From: Scilla litardierei
Taxonomy: Eukaryota; Streptophyta; Magnoliopsida; Asparagales; Asparagaceae
DNA length: 64,000 nucleotides
Reading direction: 5' to 3'
NCBI GenBank assembly: GCA_030789695.1
Contig: CM061142.1
Span: forward strand, 46,503,987-46,567,986
Every line of letters starts with the position of its first letter. Position 1 is the stretch's first letter. The notes under the pieces were generated by a model. It did not search any database. It was not told the DNA's origin and saw only the letters and a list, made by a program, of their open reading frames with translations. A program made the translations under genes and the position numbers. Of this stretch, positions 53,181 through 61,907 are shown in pieces.

Positions 53181-53508
53181 AGCCTTGTATTCTGCTGTTT
53201 GTCTTCGTTTTGGCTCTAAACTCCGTCTTTCTTCCTCCAGTTGATTTCATCTTACTCCTAAGCATCGAGCGTCTTCCTGGGGCGTTCCTCGTCGTCTCGT
53301 TCATCCTCCTCATGATGGATTTACCTATCTCCTCTCCTGTCAAGAAAAATCGGACCCGTTATCACAAAATTTTTGGACGAACGACTCAAAACACTAAAAA
53401 TTTCTAAAACAAAAATAAAGAAAAAGTAAAAATAAAGCAATAACCGTCGGGTTGCCTCCCGACAAGCGCTTGTTTAAGGTCGTGAGCTCGACCCCCTATA
53501 ATTTTCAA

Positions 53509-54331
53509 TCAATGCGGGATGTTTGGTGCATATGAGATGCACCCATAAAACTTTCCGGGGAGAACGCTTGGATTCGAAAGTTGCGGCGGCGTGTTCTCCC
53601 TCGGTGGTCTCCCATCTCGAATAGTGTTGGGGGGAGGCTCTCCCAAGCTAGCATTTGCCCCGGTCAACGGCTTTACCGGTGATGCCGATCTCCGTGCCGG
53701 CGGAGCTTTCTTCGGAGACTTTAATTTCGAGAGCTTGCAGAGCTCTCGAATCCTTGCGACATCAGTGTCGCCTTCATTATCTTCAGCGGAGAAGTCGGGT
53801 GAATCATTTGTCTTCTCTTCTTGGCCTAAATCCGGGCCTTCCTCGAAATCCTCATCAAATAGAGCACCAATCGAGTGGGGGATCGCCTCCTCAATTACCT
53901 CATCAAGGAGGTCCATGTAGTCAAGCTCCTCGTGGTAAGGCATGTGCTTCATAGCCTTTGGAATGTGAAGCTCCACCTCGATGTTTCCGACGTTCAAAGT
54001 TAGGGTACCTTCTCGCACGTCGACGATCACACCGGCGGTGGCGAGGAACGGGCGTCCGAGTATCAATGAAGTATCTCCCTCCTCCTTAACGTCCATGATC
54101 ACGAAATCACATGGCAAGCATATTCCCCCCCGGGACTTGAAGCGGGATATCTTCGGCGATCCCTACCGGCCTTGTTATTCGCCAATCGGCCAACTGTATC
54201 CTCATGTCGGTAGGTTTCAACTTCGTCCCGGTGTTTAGCCTTAAGAACATGGAGAGAGGCATTAGGCTTACACTAGCCCCTAAATCCACCAACGCCTTTT
54301 GGAGAGGGACGCCGCCCAAGGTGCAAGGAAT
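53509..54331 (-). pseudogene. ATH-1 protease, frameshifted
   Basis: Athila retropepsin in two frames. 54331-54107 encodes the active-site part (VPLQKALVDLGASVSLMPLS), and 54117-53509 the C-terminal part (PCDFVIMDVKEE, SLILGRPFLATAGVIVDV) followed by an acidic tail. The frame changes in a run of seven C (54125-54131), so it may be a real indel or a base-call error. The tail ends CISYAPNIPH at 53509 and no RT follows. Confidence 0.87.
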
Positions 54332-56281
54332 TCAAAAACTCCCCGGATCTTTGAATTTGGCCGGCTCTTTTTCTCTCTTGGTAAACCAAGAGCCCTCCTC
54401 GGCTAGCATGATCTTTTCCTTCCTCTTTTTCCCCGAAATCAAATCCTTTAAAAATTTAGCATATGTGGGGATTTCCACGATGGCGTCGAGGAAAGGAATG
54501 TTGAGGCTAACTCCCCTCAGATACTCGAGAAACTTTGCTAGTCTTTTCTCCATTTTCGCTCTAGCGAGCCTTTGGGGGAATGGGACCGGCGGCATGAAGC
54601 GCCTCTCCTCCATCAATTGCTCCGCTCTAGATTTCTCCTTCTCTTGCGGCTCTTTTTCCTTCTCAACTTCAACTACCGGCTCAATTGGCTCTAAACTTTC
54701 CTCCACGGGCTCCTCGGTAGGAATCATGGCGGGGGTGGTGTCCTTCCCGCCTCTAGTAGTGACGGCAACCACGGCATTGATGTGTCCGGTGTTGCCCCGT
54801 GGGTTTTGCTCGGGTTGCGCCGGCAAATGTTGAGTGTTCCGATTGAGCAAAGCCAATTGTTCCGATACTTGAGCCACAACGGTTGTAAGGGAGTCTTGCC
54901 CCGCTTTTAAGGTAGCATTGACCTTCTTTTGCTCAACCATAAACGCCTCCACTATAGCTTCGAAGTCGGATTGTTGTTGAGCTTGTGGAGGGTTTTGATT
55001 TTGATTTCTCCACCCTTGGTTGTATCCGGGCGGCCTATAAGGTGGAACGTGTTTCTTCGGTTGGAAATTTTGTTGTGGAGGCCCCCTCGGCGGATAGTAT
55101 TGTTGTTGGGGTGGTGGTGGTCGAGCTTGTTGAGGTGGTTGTTGTGGCGGGTTCAAAGCTCCTTCATTGTTGGCGTAAGAGAAACCGGGATGGTTTCTTG
55201 TGGCCGGATTGGCCCAATACCCTTGGTTCCCCGTAACATATTGTACTTGCTCCAAGGATCCTTCTCCTTGCTCTCCTCCCGAGTACATGGCTTGAGATTG
55301 GTCTTGCCAATCACTCATTTGGTTCGTCGGTGCGGAGGTTGAAGGGGTTCCTTGGGGCTCCGTGATAAACTTCTCCAATCTCTCCTCTACCTTGTGGAGA
55401 GAATCAAACTTGCTTGTGAGCTCCGCTACGGCCTTCGCCTCATAGATACTAGTCGGCTTCAAGGAGGACGTAGAGTGTCCTCGCTCATCGCCCCATTGTT
55501 GATTATTGGAGGCCATCTCCTCGATTAGGGCCGTAGCTTCTTCGGGAGTCTTTGACAAAATAGCACCATTTGCCGCGGCATCAATAATTTGCTTGGTCCC
55601 TGGTTGGAGACCATTGTAGAAGCTATGAACTAGCTCCCAATCTTCAATGCTATGGTGCGGGCATTGATGCTGTAGATCCTTAAATCGCTCCCAAGCCTCA
55701 TAAAGCATCTCTTGGGGTCCTCGCTTGAAGGACATAAGAGCGCTCCGGATCTTCACCGTCTTGGAGGGCGGATAGAATTTGTCAATGAATGCATCCGCCA
55801 ACCCGTCCCAAGAGGTAAAGACTCCATCAGCTTGCGTCCTCAACCAATAGAGTGCCTTGTCTTTTAGCATGAAGGGGAAGAGGCGCAGTCTGATGGCATC
55901 AATGGGGACCCCCGGCATCTGAAATGTGGCGCACTTCGACAAGAATAGTTGAATGTGGTAGTGGGGGTTCTCATGGGCGTTCCCATGAAATGGGTCTTGT
56001 TGCATCAGAACCACTAATCCAGTCTTCAGCTCAAAGTTCTTGTCAGCCGCCAACTCCGGAACGGCAATGGATGAGGTCGTAGAAGAGGTCTTAGGCCGGA
56101 GCCTATCACGAATAGAAATTATCCTTGTCATTCTTGCCGCTAATTGTTCCGCATTTTCCGGGTTGGTCATAAACCTCCCTTCCCGATCTTGTCTCCTCTC
56201 CGCTCTAATTCTCCTCGCGGTACGCTCGATCTCGGGATCAAATAATATAGCTTCAGGGTCCGTCGTAGATCTCGTGTGCAT
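54332..56281 (-). CDS. ATH-1 Gag (649 aa)
   Basis: ATG 56281 (MHTRSTTDPEAIL). The Athila Gag core is visible: DPFHGNAHENPHYHIQLFLS, AIRLRLFPFMLKDKALYWLR, FIDKFYPPSKTVKIRSALMS and LVHSFYNGLQPGTKQIIDAA. A Gln/Pro-rich stretch and a charged C-terminal region follow. I see no CCHC knuckle. The ORF is intact. It ends with TGA after KFKDPGSF, and the protease continues in the same frame directly after this stop. Confidence 0.92.
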   Translation of the reverse strand: MHTRSTTDPEAILFDPEIERTARRIRAERRQDREGRFMTNPENAEQLAARMTRIISIRDRLRPKTSSTTSSIAVPELAADKNFELKTGLVVLMQQDPFHGNAHENPHYHIQLFLSKCATFQMPGVPIDAIRLRLFPFMLKDKALYWLRTQADGVFTSWDGLADAFIDKFYPPSKTVKIRSALMSFKRGPQEMLYEAWERFKDLQHQCPHHSIEDWELVHSFYNGLQPGTKQIIDAAANGAILSKTPEEATALIEEMASNNQQWGDERGHSTSSLKPTSIYEAKAVAELTSKFDSLHKVEERLEKFITEPQGTPSTSAPTNQMSDWQDQSQAMYSGGEQGEGSLEQVQYVTGNQGYWANPATRNHPGFSYANNEGALNPPQQPPQQARPPPPQQQYYPPRGPPQQNFQPKKHVPPYRPPGYNQGWRNQNQNPPQAQQQSDFEAIVEAFMVEQKKVNATLKAGQDSLTTVVAQVSEQLALLNRNTQHLPAQPEQNPRGNTGHINAVVAVTTRGGKDTTPAMIPTEEPVEESLEPIEPVVEVEKEKEPQEKEKSRAEQLMEERRFMPPVPFPQRLARAKMEKRLAKFLEYLRGVSLNIPFLDAIVEIPTYAKFLKDLISGKKRKEKIMLAEEGSWFTKREKEPAKFKDPGSF

Positions 56282-56395
56282 GCAATGAGAAAACAGAGTT
56301 TCAAAGAAATGGTTAGCACGATGGAAGGGTTAGGTAAGGAAATAAAAAAATAAAAAGAAAGAAATAGCTAGGATGGTAGATCAAACGCAATCGCC

Positions 56396-56413
56396 TCCCT
56401 GGCAACGGCGCCA
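56396..56413 (-). promoter_or_regulatory. ATH-1 primer-binding site, tRNA-Asp
   Basis: Minus-strand TGGCGCCGTTGCCAGGGA, six bases inside the 5' LTR. It matches the plant tRNA-Asp 3' end with one mismatch; tRNA-Asp is the usual primer of Athila elements. Confidence 0.93.
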
Positions 56414-56419
56414 AAAACT

Positions 56420-58236
56420 TGATCGCTCTGGGATGTGACCCAAAGAACGGTTGTAGTTTTACCGCAAGCGCACGGTATGGCGGCGAGCGGGTTATCGAAC
56501 ACAGGGAGGACGAATGACCGTGCTTGTTCCAATCAACCTGGCTATTAAAGAAGAGAGAAATTTGTCTTTGGCGATCCTGTCACAATCGTCAGACAAAGTA
56601 CGGAAATATCAAATCAAATAAAAGCCATCTAGGGAATGGGGAATCCCCGCTACTCACCGTATCTCGTCAATGTGGTTCATTGGTATCAAAATTACTAAGG
56701 TAGAGATTCGGATGAACTAGTTGCAACTGAATGTAGAACCAAGCTCACGCTCTCGCGCTGTTGCCGGTCTATAGCTATCCTAGGTTCGGGTCCAATCTCT
56801 TGCAAACCCTAGCCTAGGGAAGCTAGCATTAGGATCAACATCATCGTTCAATCGCGCCCCGAGTCCACTCTCGTGCAAACTCGGGCCACGACCTAGGTTG
56901 GGATAGTTCCTACCCGTCCAATCTCTTGCAAACGGGTATCGGCACGGAATTGCAACCGAAAACCCTAATATCGGTCCAATCTCTTGCAAACCGATACTTC
57001 GAAAATTCGATTCCAACCCAATTCGGATTTCTAGGGTTTCCTATCGAATTGGGATCCAATCTCTTGCAAATCCCAATCGATATGAATACCTAGCCATCCG
57101 TAGTAAATCGATCCCAATCTAATCCCTAATAACAATTCTAGCACAATTTCTACCAATTCATCACAAATATGAAATTGGGCTTGTAGGGTTCATCCCCACG
57201 CCCCAAGACGTGGAGACTACTCACAAATCATAGCACAATCACAGAAATAATCAATGAAATAAGCAATAGAATTCATCACAATATTGAGATATGCAATAAA
57301 AATAGAATTTTTAGGGGAGAGAGACACAAACCAATGGAGTTCTTCAATTAATCCAACAAAAATCACCTTTTGTCTCCTCTCCAATCAAAATAATAAAGCT
57401 AAAAAGTTGATCTAAAAATCTGCAAAAAAATCTAAGAAAAGCTCTCTAAACTAGGGTAAAAACAGGGTTTAAATACCCCCAAAAATCGTCCAAAAACTGT
57501 GACCAAAATACCCCTGCACAGCCTGTTTTCCGCAATTTTCGCTACAGGCAGCGCATTGCACTCGGCCGAGTGACAAAAGTCGCTCGGCCGAGTGAGAAAC
57601 CATGTAATTTTCCAGTAAGTCTCGATCTTCAGGGGTCTTCACTTCGGGGGCCGCTCGGCCGAGTGAGTTGTCGTCACTCGGCCGATGGCTTCTTGGCACT
57701 CGGGCGGTCGGGATTATCCACTCGGCCGAGTGGGTCTTCTGAAGCTCAGGCAGCCGAAAAACAGTAACATGGCGATTCTTGAATGGCTTCGTCTGGGCGC
57801 CACTCGGGCGGATGGGGTCTCGTCACTCGGCCGATGTGGTATCCGTCGCTCGGCCGAGTGCACGTATGAATCGTGTCTGTTCTGGTCGGCCGAGCGGTGT
57901 CTCGCTGGTCGGCCGAGTGACTCCTTCACTCGGCCGAGTGAGACACAAAAAATGCCCAGATTGCTTGTTTTGGCCTCCTCGTCTCTCCTGCGACGTCCGT
58001 TCTTCTTCCGCTCTTCTCCAACAGCAAAATACCCCTCGGGGAGGTCGTCGGTGACACTCTGGAGTAGGCGTATCTCGAGATCACTCCAAATCGCTCTAAA
58101 TCACCTGAAATGCGACAAAAACAACAAATCGTGAAAAGTATCGCAATATCGTCGATATATCGTGAAAAACACGATTTGGGCGATCCAAATGGCATGCAAA
58201 TATGCGTTTAAAAAGGTGTAAAATAAGAAGTGATCA
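56420..58236 (-). repeat. ATH-1 right (5') LTR
   Basis: 1817 bp, the same length as the left LTR. It has palindromes 57559-57940, minus-strand TATTTAAA at 57468-57475 and hairpin array 56782-57081. The first hairpin has a longer outer stem here (CTAGG/CCTAG) and the second has an extra pair (CCGAGT/ACTCGG) compared with the left LTR. Confidence 0.95.
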
Positions 58237-58241
58237 TAAGA

Positions 58242-58532
58242 CCTACTCAAGGCTTAACATTCTACGAAAGAAGCTTAAAGACTATAAATAAAACTTGACG
58301 ATACCTTCTTCAATAGCTTCAATCGAATCTTCATGACTTCTAAAATGGTCCATAAGCTTCAACGAAGCTTTAGGCATACGATCACGTGCTTTGAGAAGTC
58401 TTGAGACGTCGTAATTGATATTCATATGAATTTGGCGACGATCTCCATAACTGCGCTCACAAAGTGTAGTTCACGATATATTTATGTTTGTTCATCATCC
58501 ATAACCAAATCCGGGGAGTCCAATATCCAACA
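58242..58532 (-). repeat. COP-B right LTR, last part
   Basis: It continues the LTR broken at 46388 and ends CCAACA at 58532, followed by the target copy AACGG. It aligns with 28621-28911. Confidence 0.94.
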
Positions 58533-58537
58533 AACGG

Positions 58538-60209
58538 GGCTACCATAATAGTTTGAAGTCACGATTTTTGATTCGTTTCGCCTAATCGACGACTATCCTA
58601 TGTGCACAGATATTCAAGTCCGTTCGTCGATGTCTAATATTGAACAACGTTTTAAAGGAGCAGAAATATAAACTTAGTTATCGTTGATGACTTTTACATT
58701 AGGTTTTAGATTCGCTATGATGTGGGTTCTTACTACGCGTTAGGGGGCTAACCTTTTCGGCGTTTGAATGTAGATCGGACATCAGGTCTGAATGGCGATA
58801 GATCTGCATCGTCAATAATGTATCGACCATGGGTAGTGCAGCGAGACATGCACGGATAGCGAGTGGAATGTGAGAACAGCGAGTAAGGCGTCAGATCTCT
58901 CCGGTTGCAGGTAGCGCAACGGAGCTACACTGTGGCGGCAATGTCGGGGAAAACACGCGAGATCAACGACGTGTGTGCACTCCTAGAAGCAAGAGGGTCT
59001 ATCGGGGATTGAAGGAGGTCAATGAGGTGTTTGCTCGACATGAGGGATGGCAGGAGCAATGGCCGGTGGCAATGAACATGCTGTTTTGCGGAGAAGAGGA
59101 CAGATTTGAATATATCTGGTGTTTGGGTTCGCTACGAAGATACGGCAGCTTGAGGAGGTAGCAAAGGGGGGTGCAGTAGGTAGAGGGGTCGAAGGGGAGT
59201 CGGAAGGTGGTAGGGTGGTCGCCGGCGGTGGCTGGACGGCGGCGGGCGTGGGCGTTTTCCGGCGGCGGGTGTGGGCGTTTTCCGGTGGTGGATAGATCTG
59301 TCCAAATCTGGATTTTGATGGGTTTGAGAGGTGTTTTGAGATGATAGAGGGGAAAGAGGGGAAAGGAGAAAGGTTGCAGGTGATAGAGTGGATCAAGGGG
59401 AGTCGGATGGCAGTGGGGATGGCCGCCGGCAGTGGCCGGAGGGGCGGCAGCGCCGACGCAAAGACAGGCGCAGCTGCTGGGAAAATCTGGCGGCCTGGCT
59501 CTTTTTGTGGGGTTTCTATGGGATTTTGAGGAGATGGAGAGAGAAGAGTGGAAGGAGAGGGGAGGTGGCCGGACCTTGGGGTGGCCAGTCGTGTCGCCGG
59601 CGGCGACAATGCAGCAGGCGCAATGAAGGGAAATTGCAGCTGAGTGGGTTACAATTGTGACCTAGAGTGAGGGTTTTGGGTTTGTTTAAAAGAGAAGAGT
59701 ATTTGTTATTTGGGTGTTAAAAGGAGTGAACTTAGGTGACTAGGAGAGAGGGTATGTAAGAGGAGGGGGTGTAGTTTTGGGTACCAAATAGAGAGAGAAT
59801 AAAATCTCATGATACGCATGAGATTTCCCTAAGATTTGATTAGCATTTGAAATTCAAAATGATTAAGGATTAATTAGGGAATGAAAATGATTAGGGGATA
59901 AGTCTAACCGTGGTTATCGGAAAATTTATCCGAAAATACCGGGACGATCGTAGCGACGAGAGGTTCCGAAAATAAAAACTAAGCATTGAAGTCTAGAGGC
60001 TAAAACACCCCTTCATTCAAAGCTGATTTGTGGGAGAACGACCCGTGAAATGACGTTCATTAAAAATCTCAGAAATAACTACTCTTCCATACGGTCACAA
60101 CGACATATAACATTACGTATTTCGGATAGAAGAAAGGGCAAAGAAAAATACGCGTATGAAAGAGGAAAGTACGCACAAAAATACGAACGGTCTAAAAGCG
60201 GCCGTTACA
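58538..60209 (-). repeat. TEK-2 left LTR, second part
   Basis: It continues the LTR broken at 27037 and ends GCCGTTACA at 60209. It aligns with 63340-64000 for its first 660 bp. A TATA-like or palindrome array comparable to TEK-1 is not evident. Pro/Ser-rich frames such as 59019-59609 are low-complexity LTR frames, not genes. AAGGTGGGTAGAA on the minus strand at 60210-60222 is the likely polypurine tract. Confidence 0.88.
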
Positions 60210-60222
60210 TTCTACCCACCTT

Positions 60223-61215
60223 AGAAATGATTCCGGCCTCGAAATCACTTATACTAATAATAATATCTATAAGCACCTATGCCTACAACTCCCATATACC
60301 ACATCATGATCGCTAATCCTATAACTTTTAATCAGTGTTCCTCAACAATTCATCATAACTCGTCTCTCCACTGAATAAGCTACAACTAGAATCACATCCT
60401 AGCACCTGACTATAGATCCACATTACCGTGTACAAATCAACAATCATCTCGTCCCCAATATATCCTCCATCATATTGACTCATAAATCTATTCTCCATAA
60501 TTAATGAACCATCAAGCCACATCTATCCTTACCCCTATTATCTAATCTCCTAATCATATTAAATCTATAATCATAACTATCCATTCATCCCAACATGTCA
60601 TGTTATTTCCAATGTCTTCTCACCCCAACTTAATAATCAAGTCTTGATGCTTTAAATGCTCTACTCATTTCATGATCACTCTAAATCATACTATATCTTC
60701 ATAGCTACTCCTATTTACCACTCGCCTATGTTTCAGATCTGATAAGTTCTCATCTCTCTGTGTATAATTTCATTCATCCAGAATTCCCATTGAGTCCGTT
60801 ACACATTGGTATCATTAATAAGTCTTCGACACCTCATTCTTTTCATCCAAAAAAATCTAATCTAATATCCTGGTGTTCAAAATCAACTAATCACCGCTAC
60901 CTCATATCTCGCCTCACACTATGCCAACCCGCAACCATAATCTTACAGCAATAATAACCAGTTCTGATAATATAACCACAATGAAAATAACACTCCGAAG
61001 AGGGAAAGAAAAGAAAAGAATGTTTATGGCCAAAGACATATTTTAAAAACATGTGGGAAAATAACATGTGGGAAAATAACGTGTGGAGTTGTGGTATTGG
61101 ATGAGGGAGGATGAGGGGTTGTGATCTTTGTGGGCTAGTTTCAAAACTTTAAAGATTTTACTTAAAAGAAAACAAAAAGAATTTGATACAATCACATGCA
61201 GCCAAAAAAAATAAG
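60223..61215 (-). other. TEK-2 residual interior, noncoding
   Basis: AT-rich sequence in place of pol and the 3' untranslated region. I find no protease, RT or integrase motifs in any frame. It begins, in element sense, right after the conserved splice donor that follows the gag remnant. Confidence 0.7.
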
Positions 61216-61787
61216 CTAAACTATAATATGAAAAACTAAGTCTATGGAATTACCTGCAATGACGACATCCACGGCCGTCATGGTATAAGCTCCACAAACA
61301 ATAGCTCCTCTCTGGGCAGGCGCTCTACTCTGTAGTGGAGCTGGTGCTCCACCCTCAGTATGGCGATACCTCGGGCAATCTATAACAGCGTGTGTGGCAG
61401 CTCCACATGCCAGACACAAACCCAGCTTCTTCCTACAAGTGTTCTGCTGATGCACTGGCTTGCCACAAGAATGACATCGATCTCTGGCCTGTTACTGTGT
61501 AGGTTCTCCTAACCTCTTGAAAGGCACCGACTGAACGGGTTCCACTGCAGGCCTAGCTGCTGGTCTGTACTGTTCCACTGGTCGTTTCCCTCGCGACGGC
61601 AGTGGTGGTGCATCTGGAGCAGCATGGGCAGCATGGGCAACTCGATGTGCCCTTTCAACCAATCGATATTGAACATCCAACATCTCTCTCATAACGTCCA
61701 GAAATTTGTGAAACTTGTGATCTTGGCCATCATGGTCCCGTCAGCTGAAGATCCGGCTCGGGTATTGCGTCCTCCTGCCATCCTATT
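61216..61787 (-). pseudogene. TEK-2 Gag remnant
   Basis: It has an N-terminus like TEK-1 Gag (MAGGRNTRAGSS, about 61780), then lacks the Gag core, which is deleted with a frame break near 61700. The C-terminal part keeps both zinc knuckles (CHSCGKPVHQQNTC and CLACGAATHAVIDC, CX2CX4HX4C), with a TAA at 61492 before the first. It ends VVIAG followed by GTAAT, the same position as the TEK-1 candidate splice donor; the frame then runs to a stop at 61216. Confidence 0.82.
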
Positions 61788-61879
61788 GACAAGGAAGACC
61801 TAAATTAAACTCGTACAAGATAAACTGGAGGTTAAAAATGAATGCGAGTAATACTATTGCTACGAACTTTTATAATTGT

Positions 61880-61907
61880 AGGACCTGCATGGGCCACCAC
61901 TAAAACT
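61880..61907 (-). promoter_or_regulatory. Putative primer-binding region of TEK-2
   Basis: 27 bases (61880-61906) identical to 17094-17120 next to the 5' LTR of TEK-1. tRNA not recognised. Confidence 0.45.

Larger units (their letters stand above)
46389..58236 (-). mobile_element. ATH-1: Athila-type element without RT and integrase
   Basis: 11,848 bp with LTRs 46389-48205 and 56420-58236, both 1817 bp, ends TGATCGCT...GTGATCA, and target duplication TAAGA at 46384-46388 and 58237-58241. The empty site is preserved in the COP-B left LTR (CCGTAAGACCTAC). Minus-strand order is LTR, tRNA-Asp primer site, gag, protease, palindrome array, a third ORF of Athila ORF-1 type, a long untranslated region, polypurine tract, LTR. 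RT, RNase H and integrase are absent. LTRs differ at about 27 sites by eye. Confidence 0.95.
27038..58532 (-). mobile_element. COP-B: second Sirevirus-like copia, split by COP-C and ATH-1
   Basis: LTRs are 27038-28911 (1874 bp) and 44807-46388 plus 58242-58532 (1873 bp), with target duplication AACGG at 27033-27037 and 58533-58537 inside the TEK-2 LTR. The gene order is the same as COP-A. Defects are two stops in gag, one base lost and one CGA-to-TGA stop in integrase, and COP-C in RNase H. The third ORF is intact. LTRs differ at about 33 sites by eye (about 1.8%). Confidence 0.95.

Noticed and set aside
59019..59609. 196-aa Pro/Ser-rich minus-strand frame
   Set aside because: Low-complexity frame within the TEK-2 LTR, not kept in an aligned form in the right LTR.
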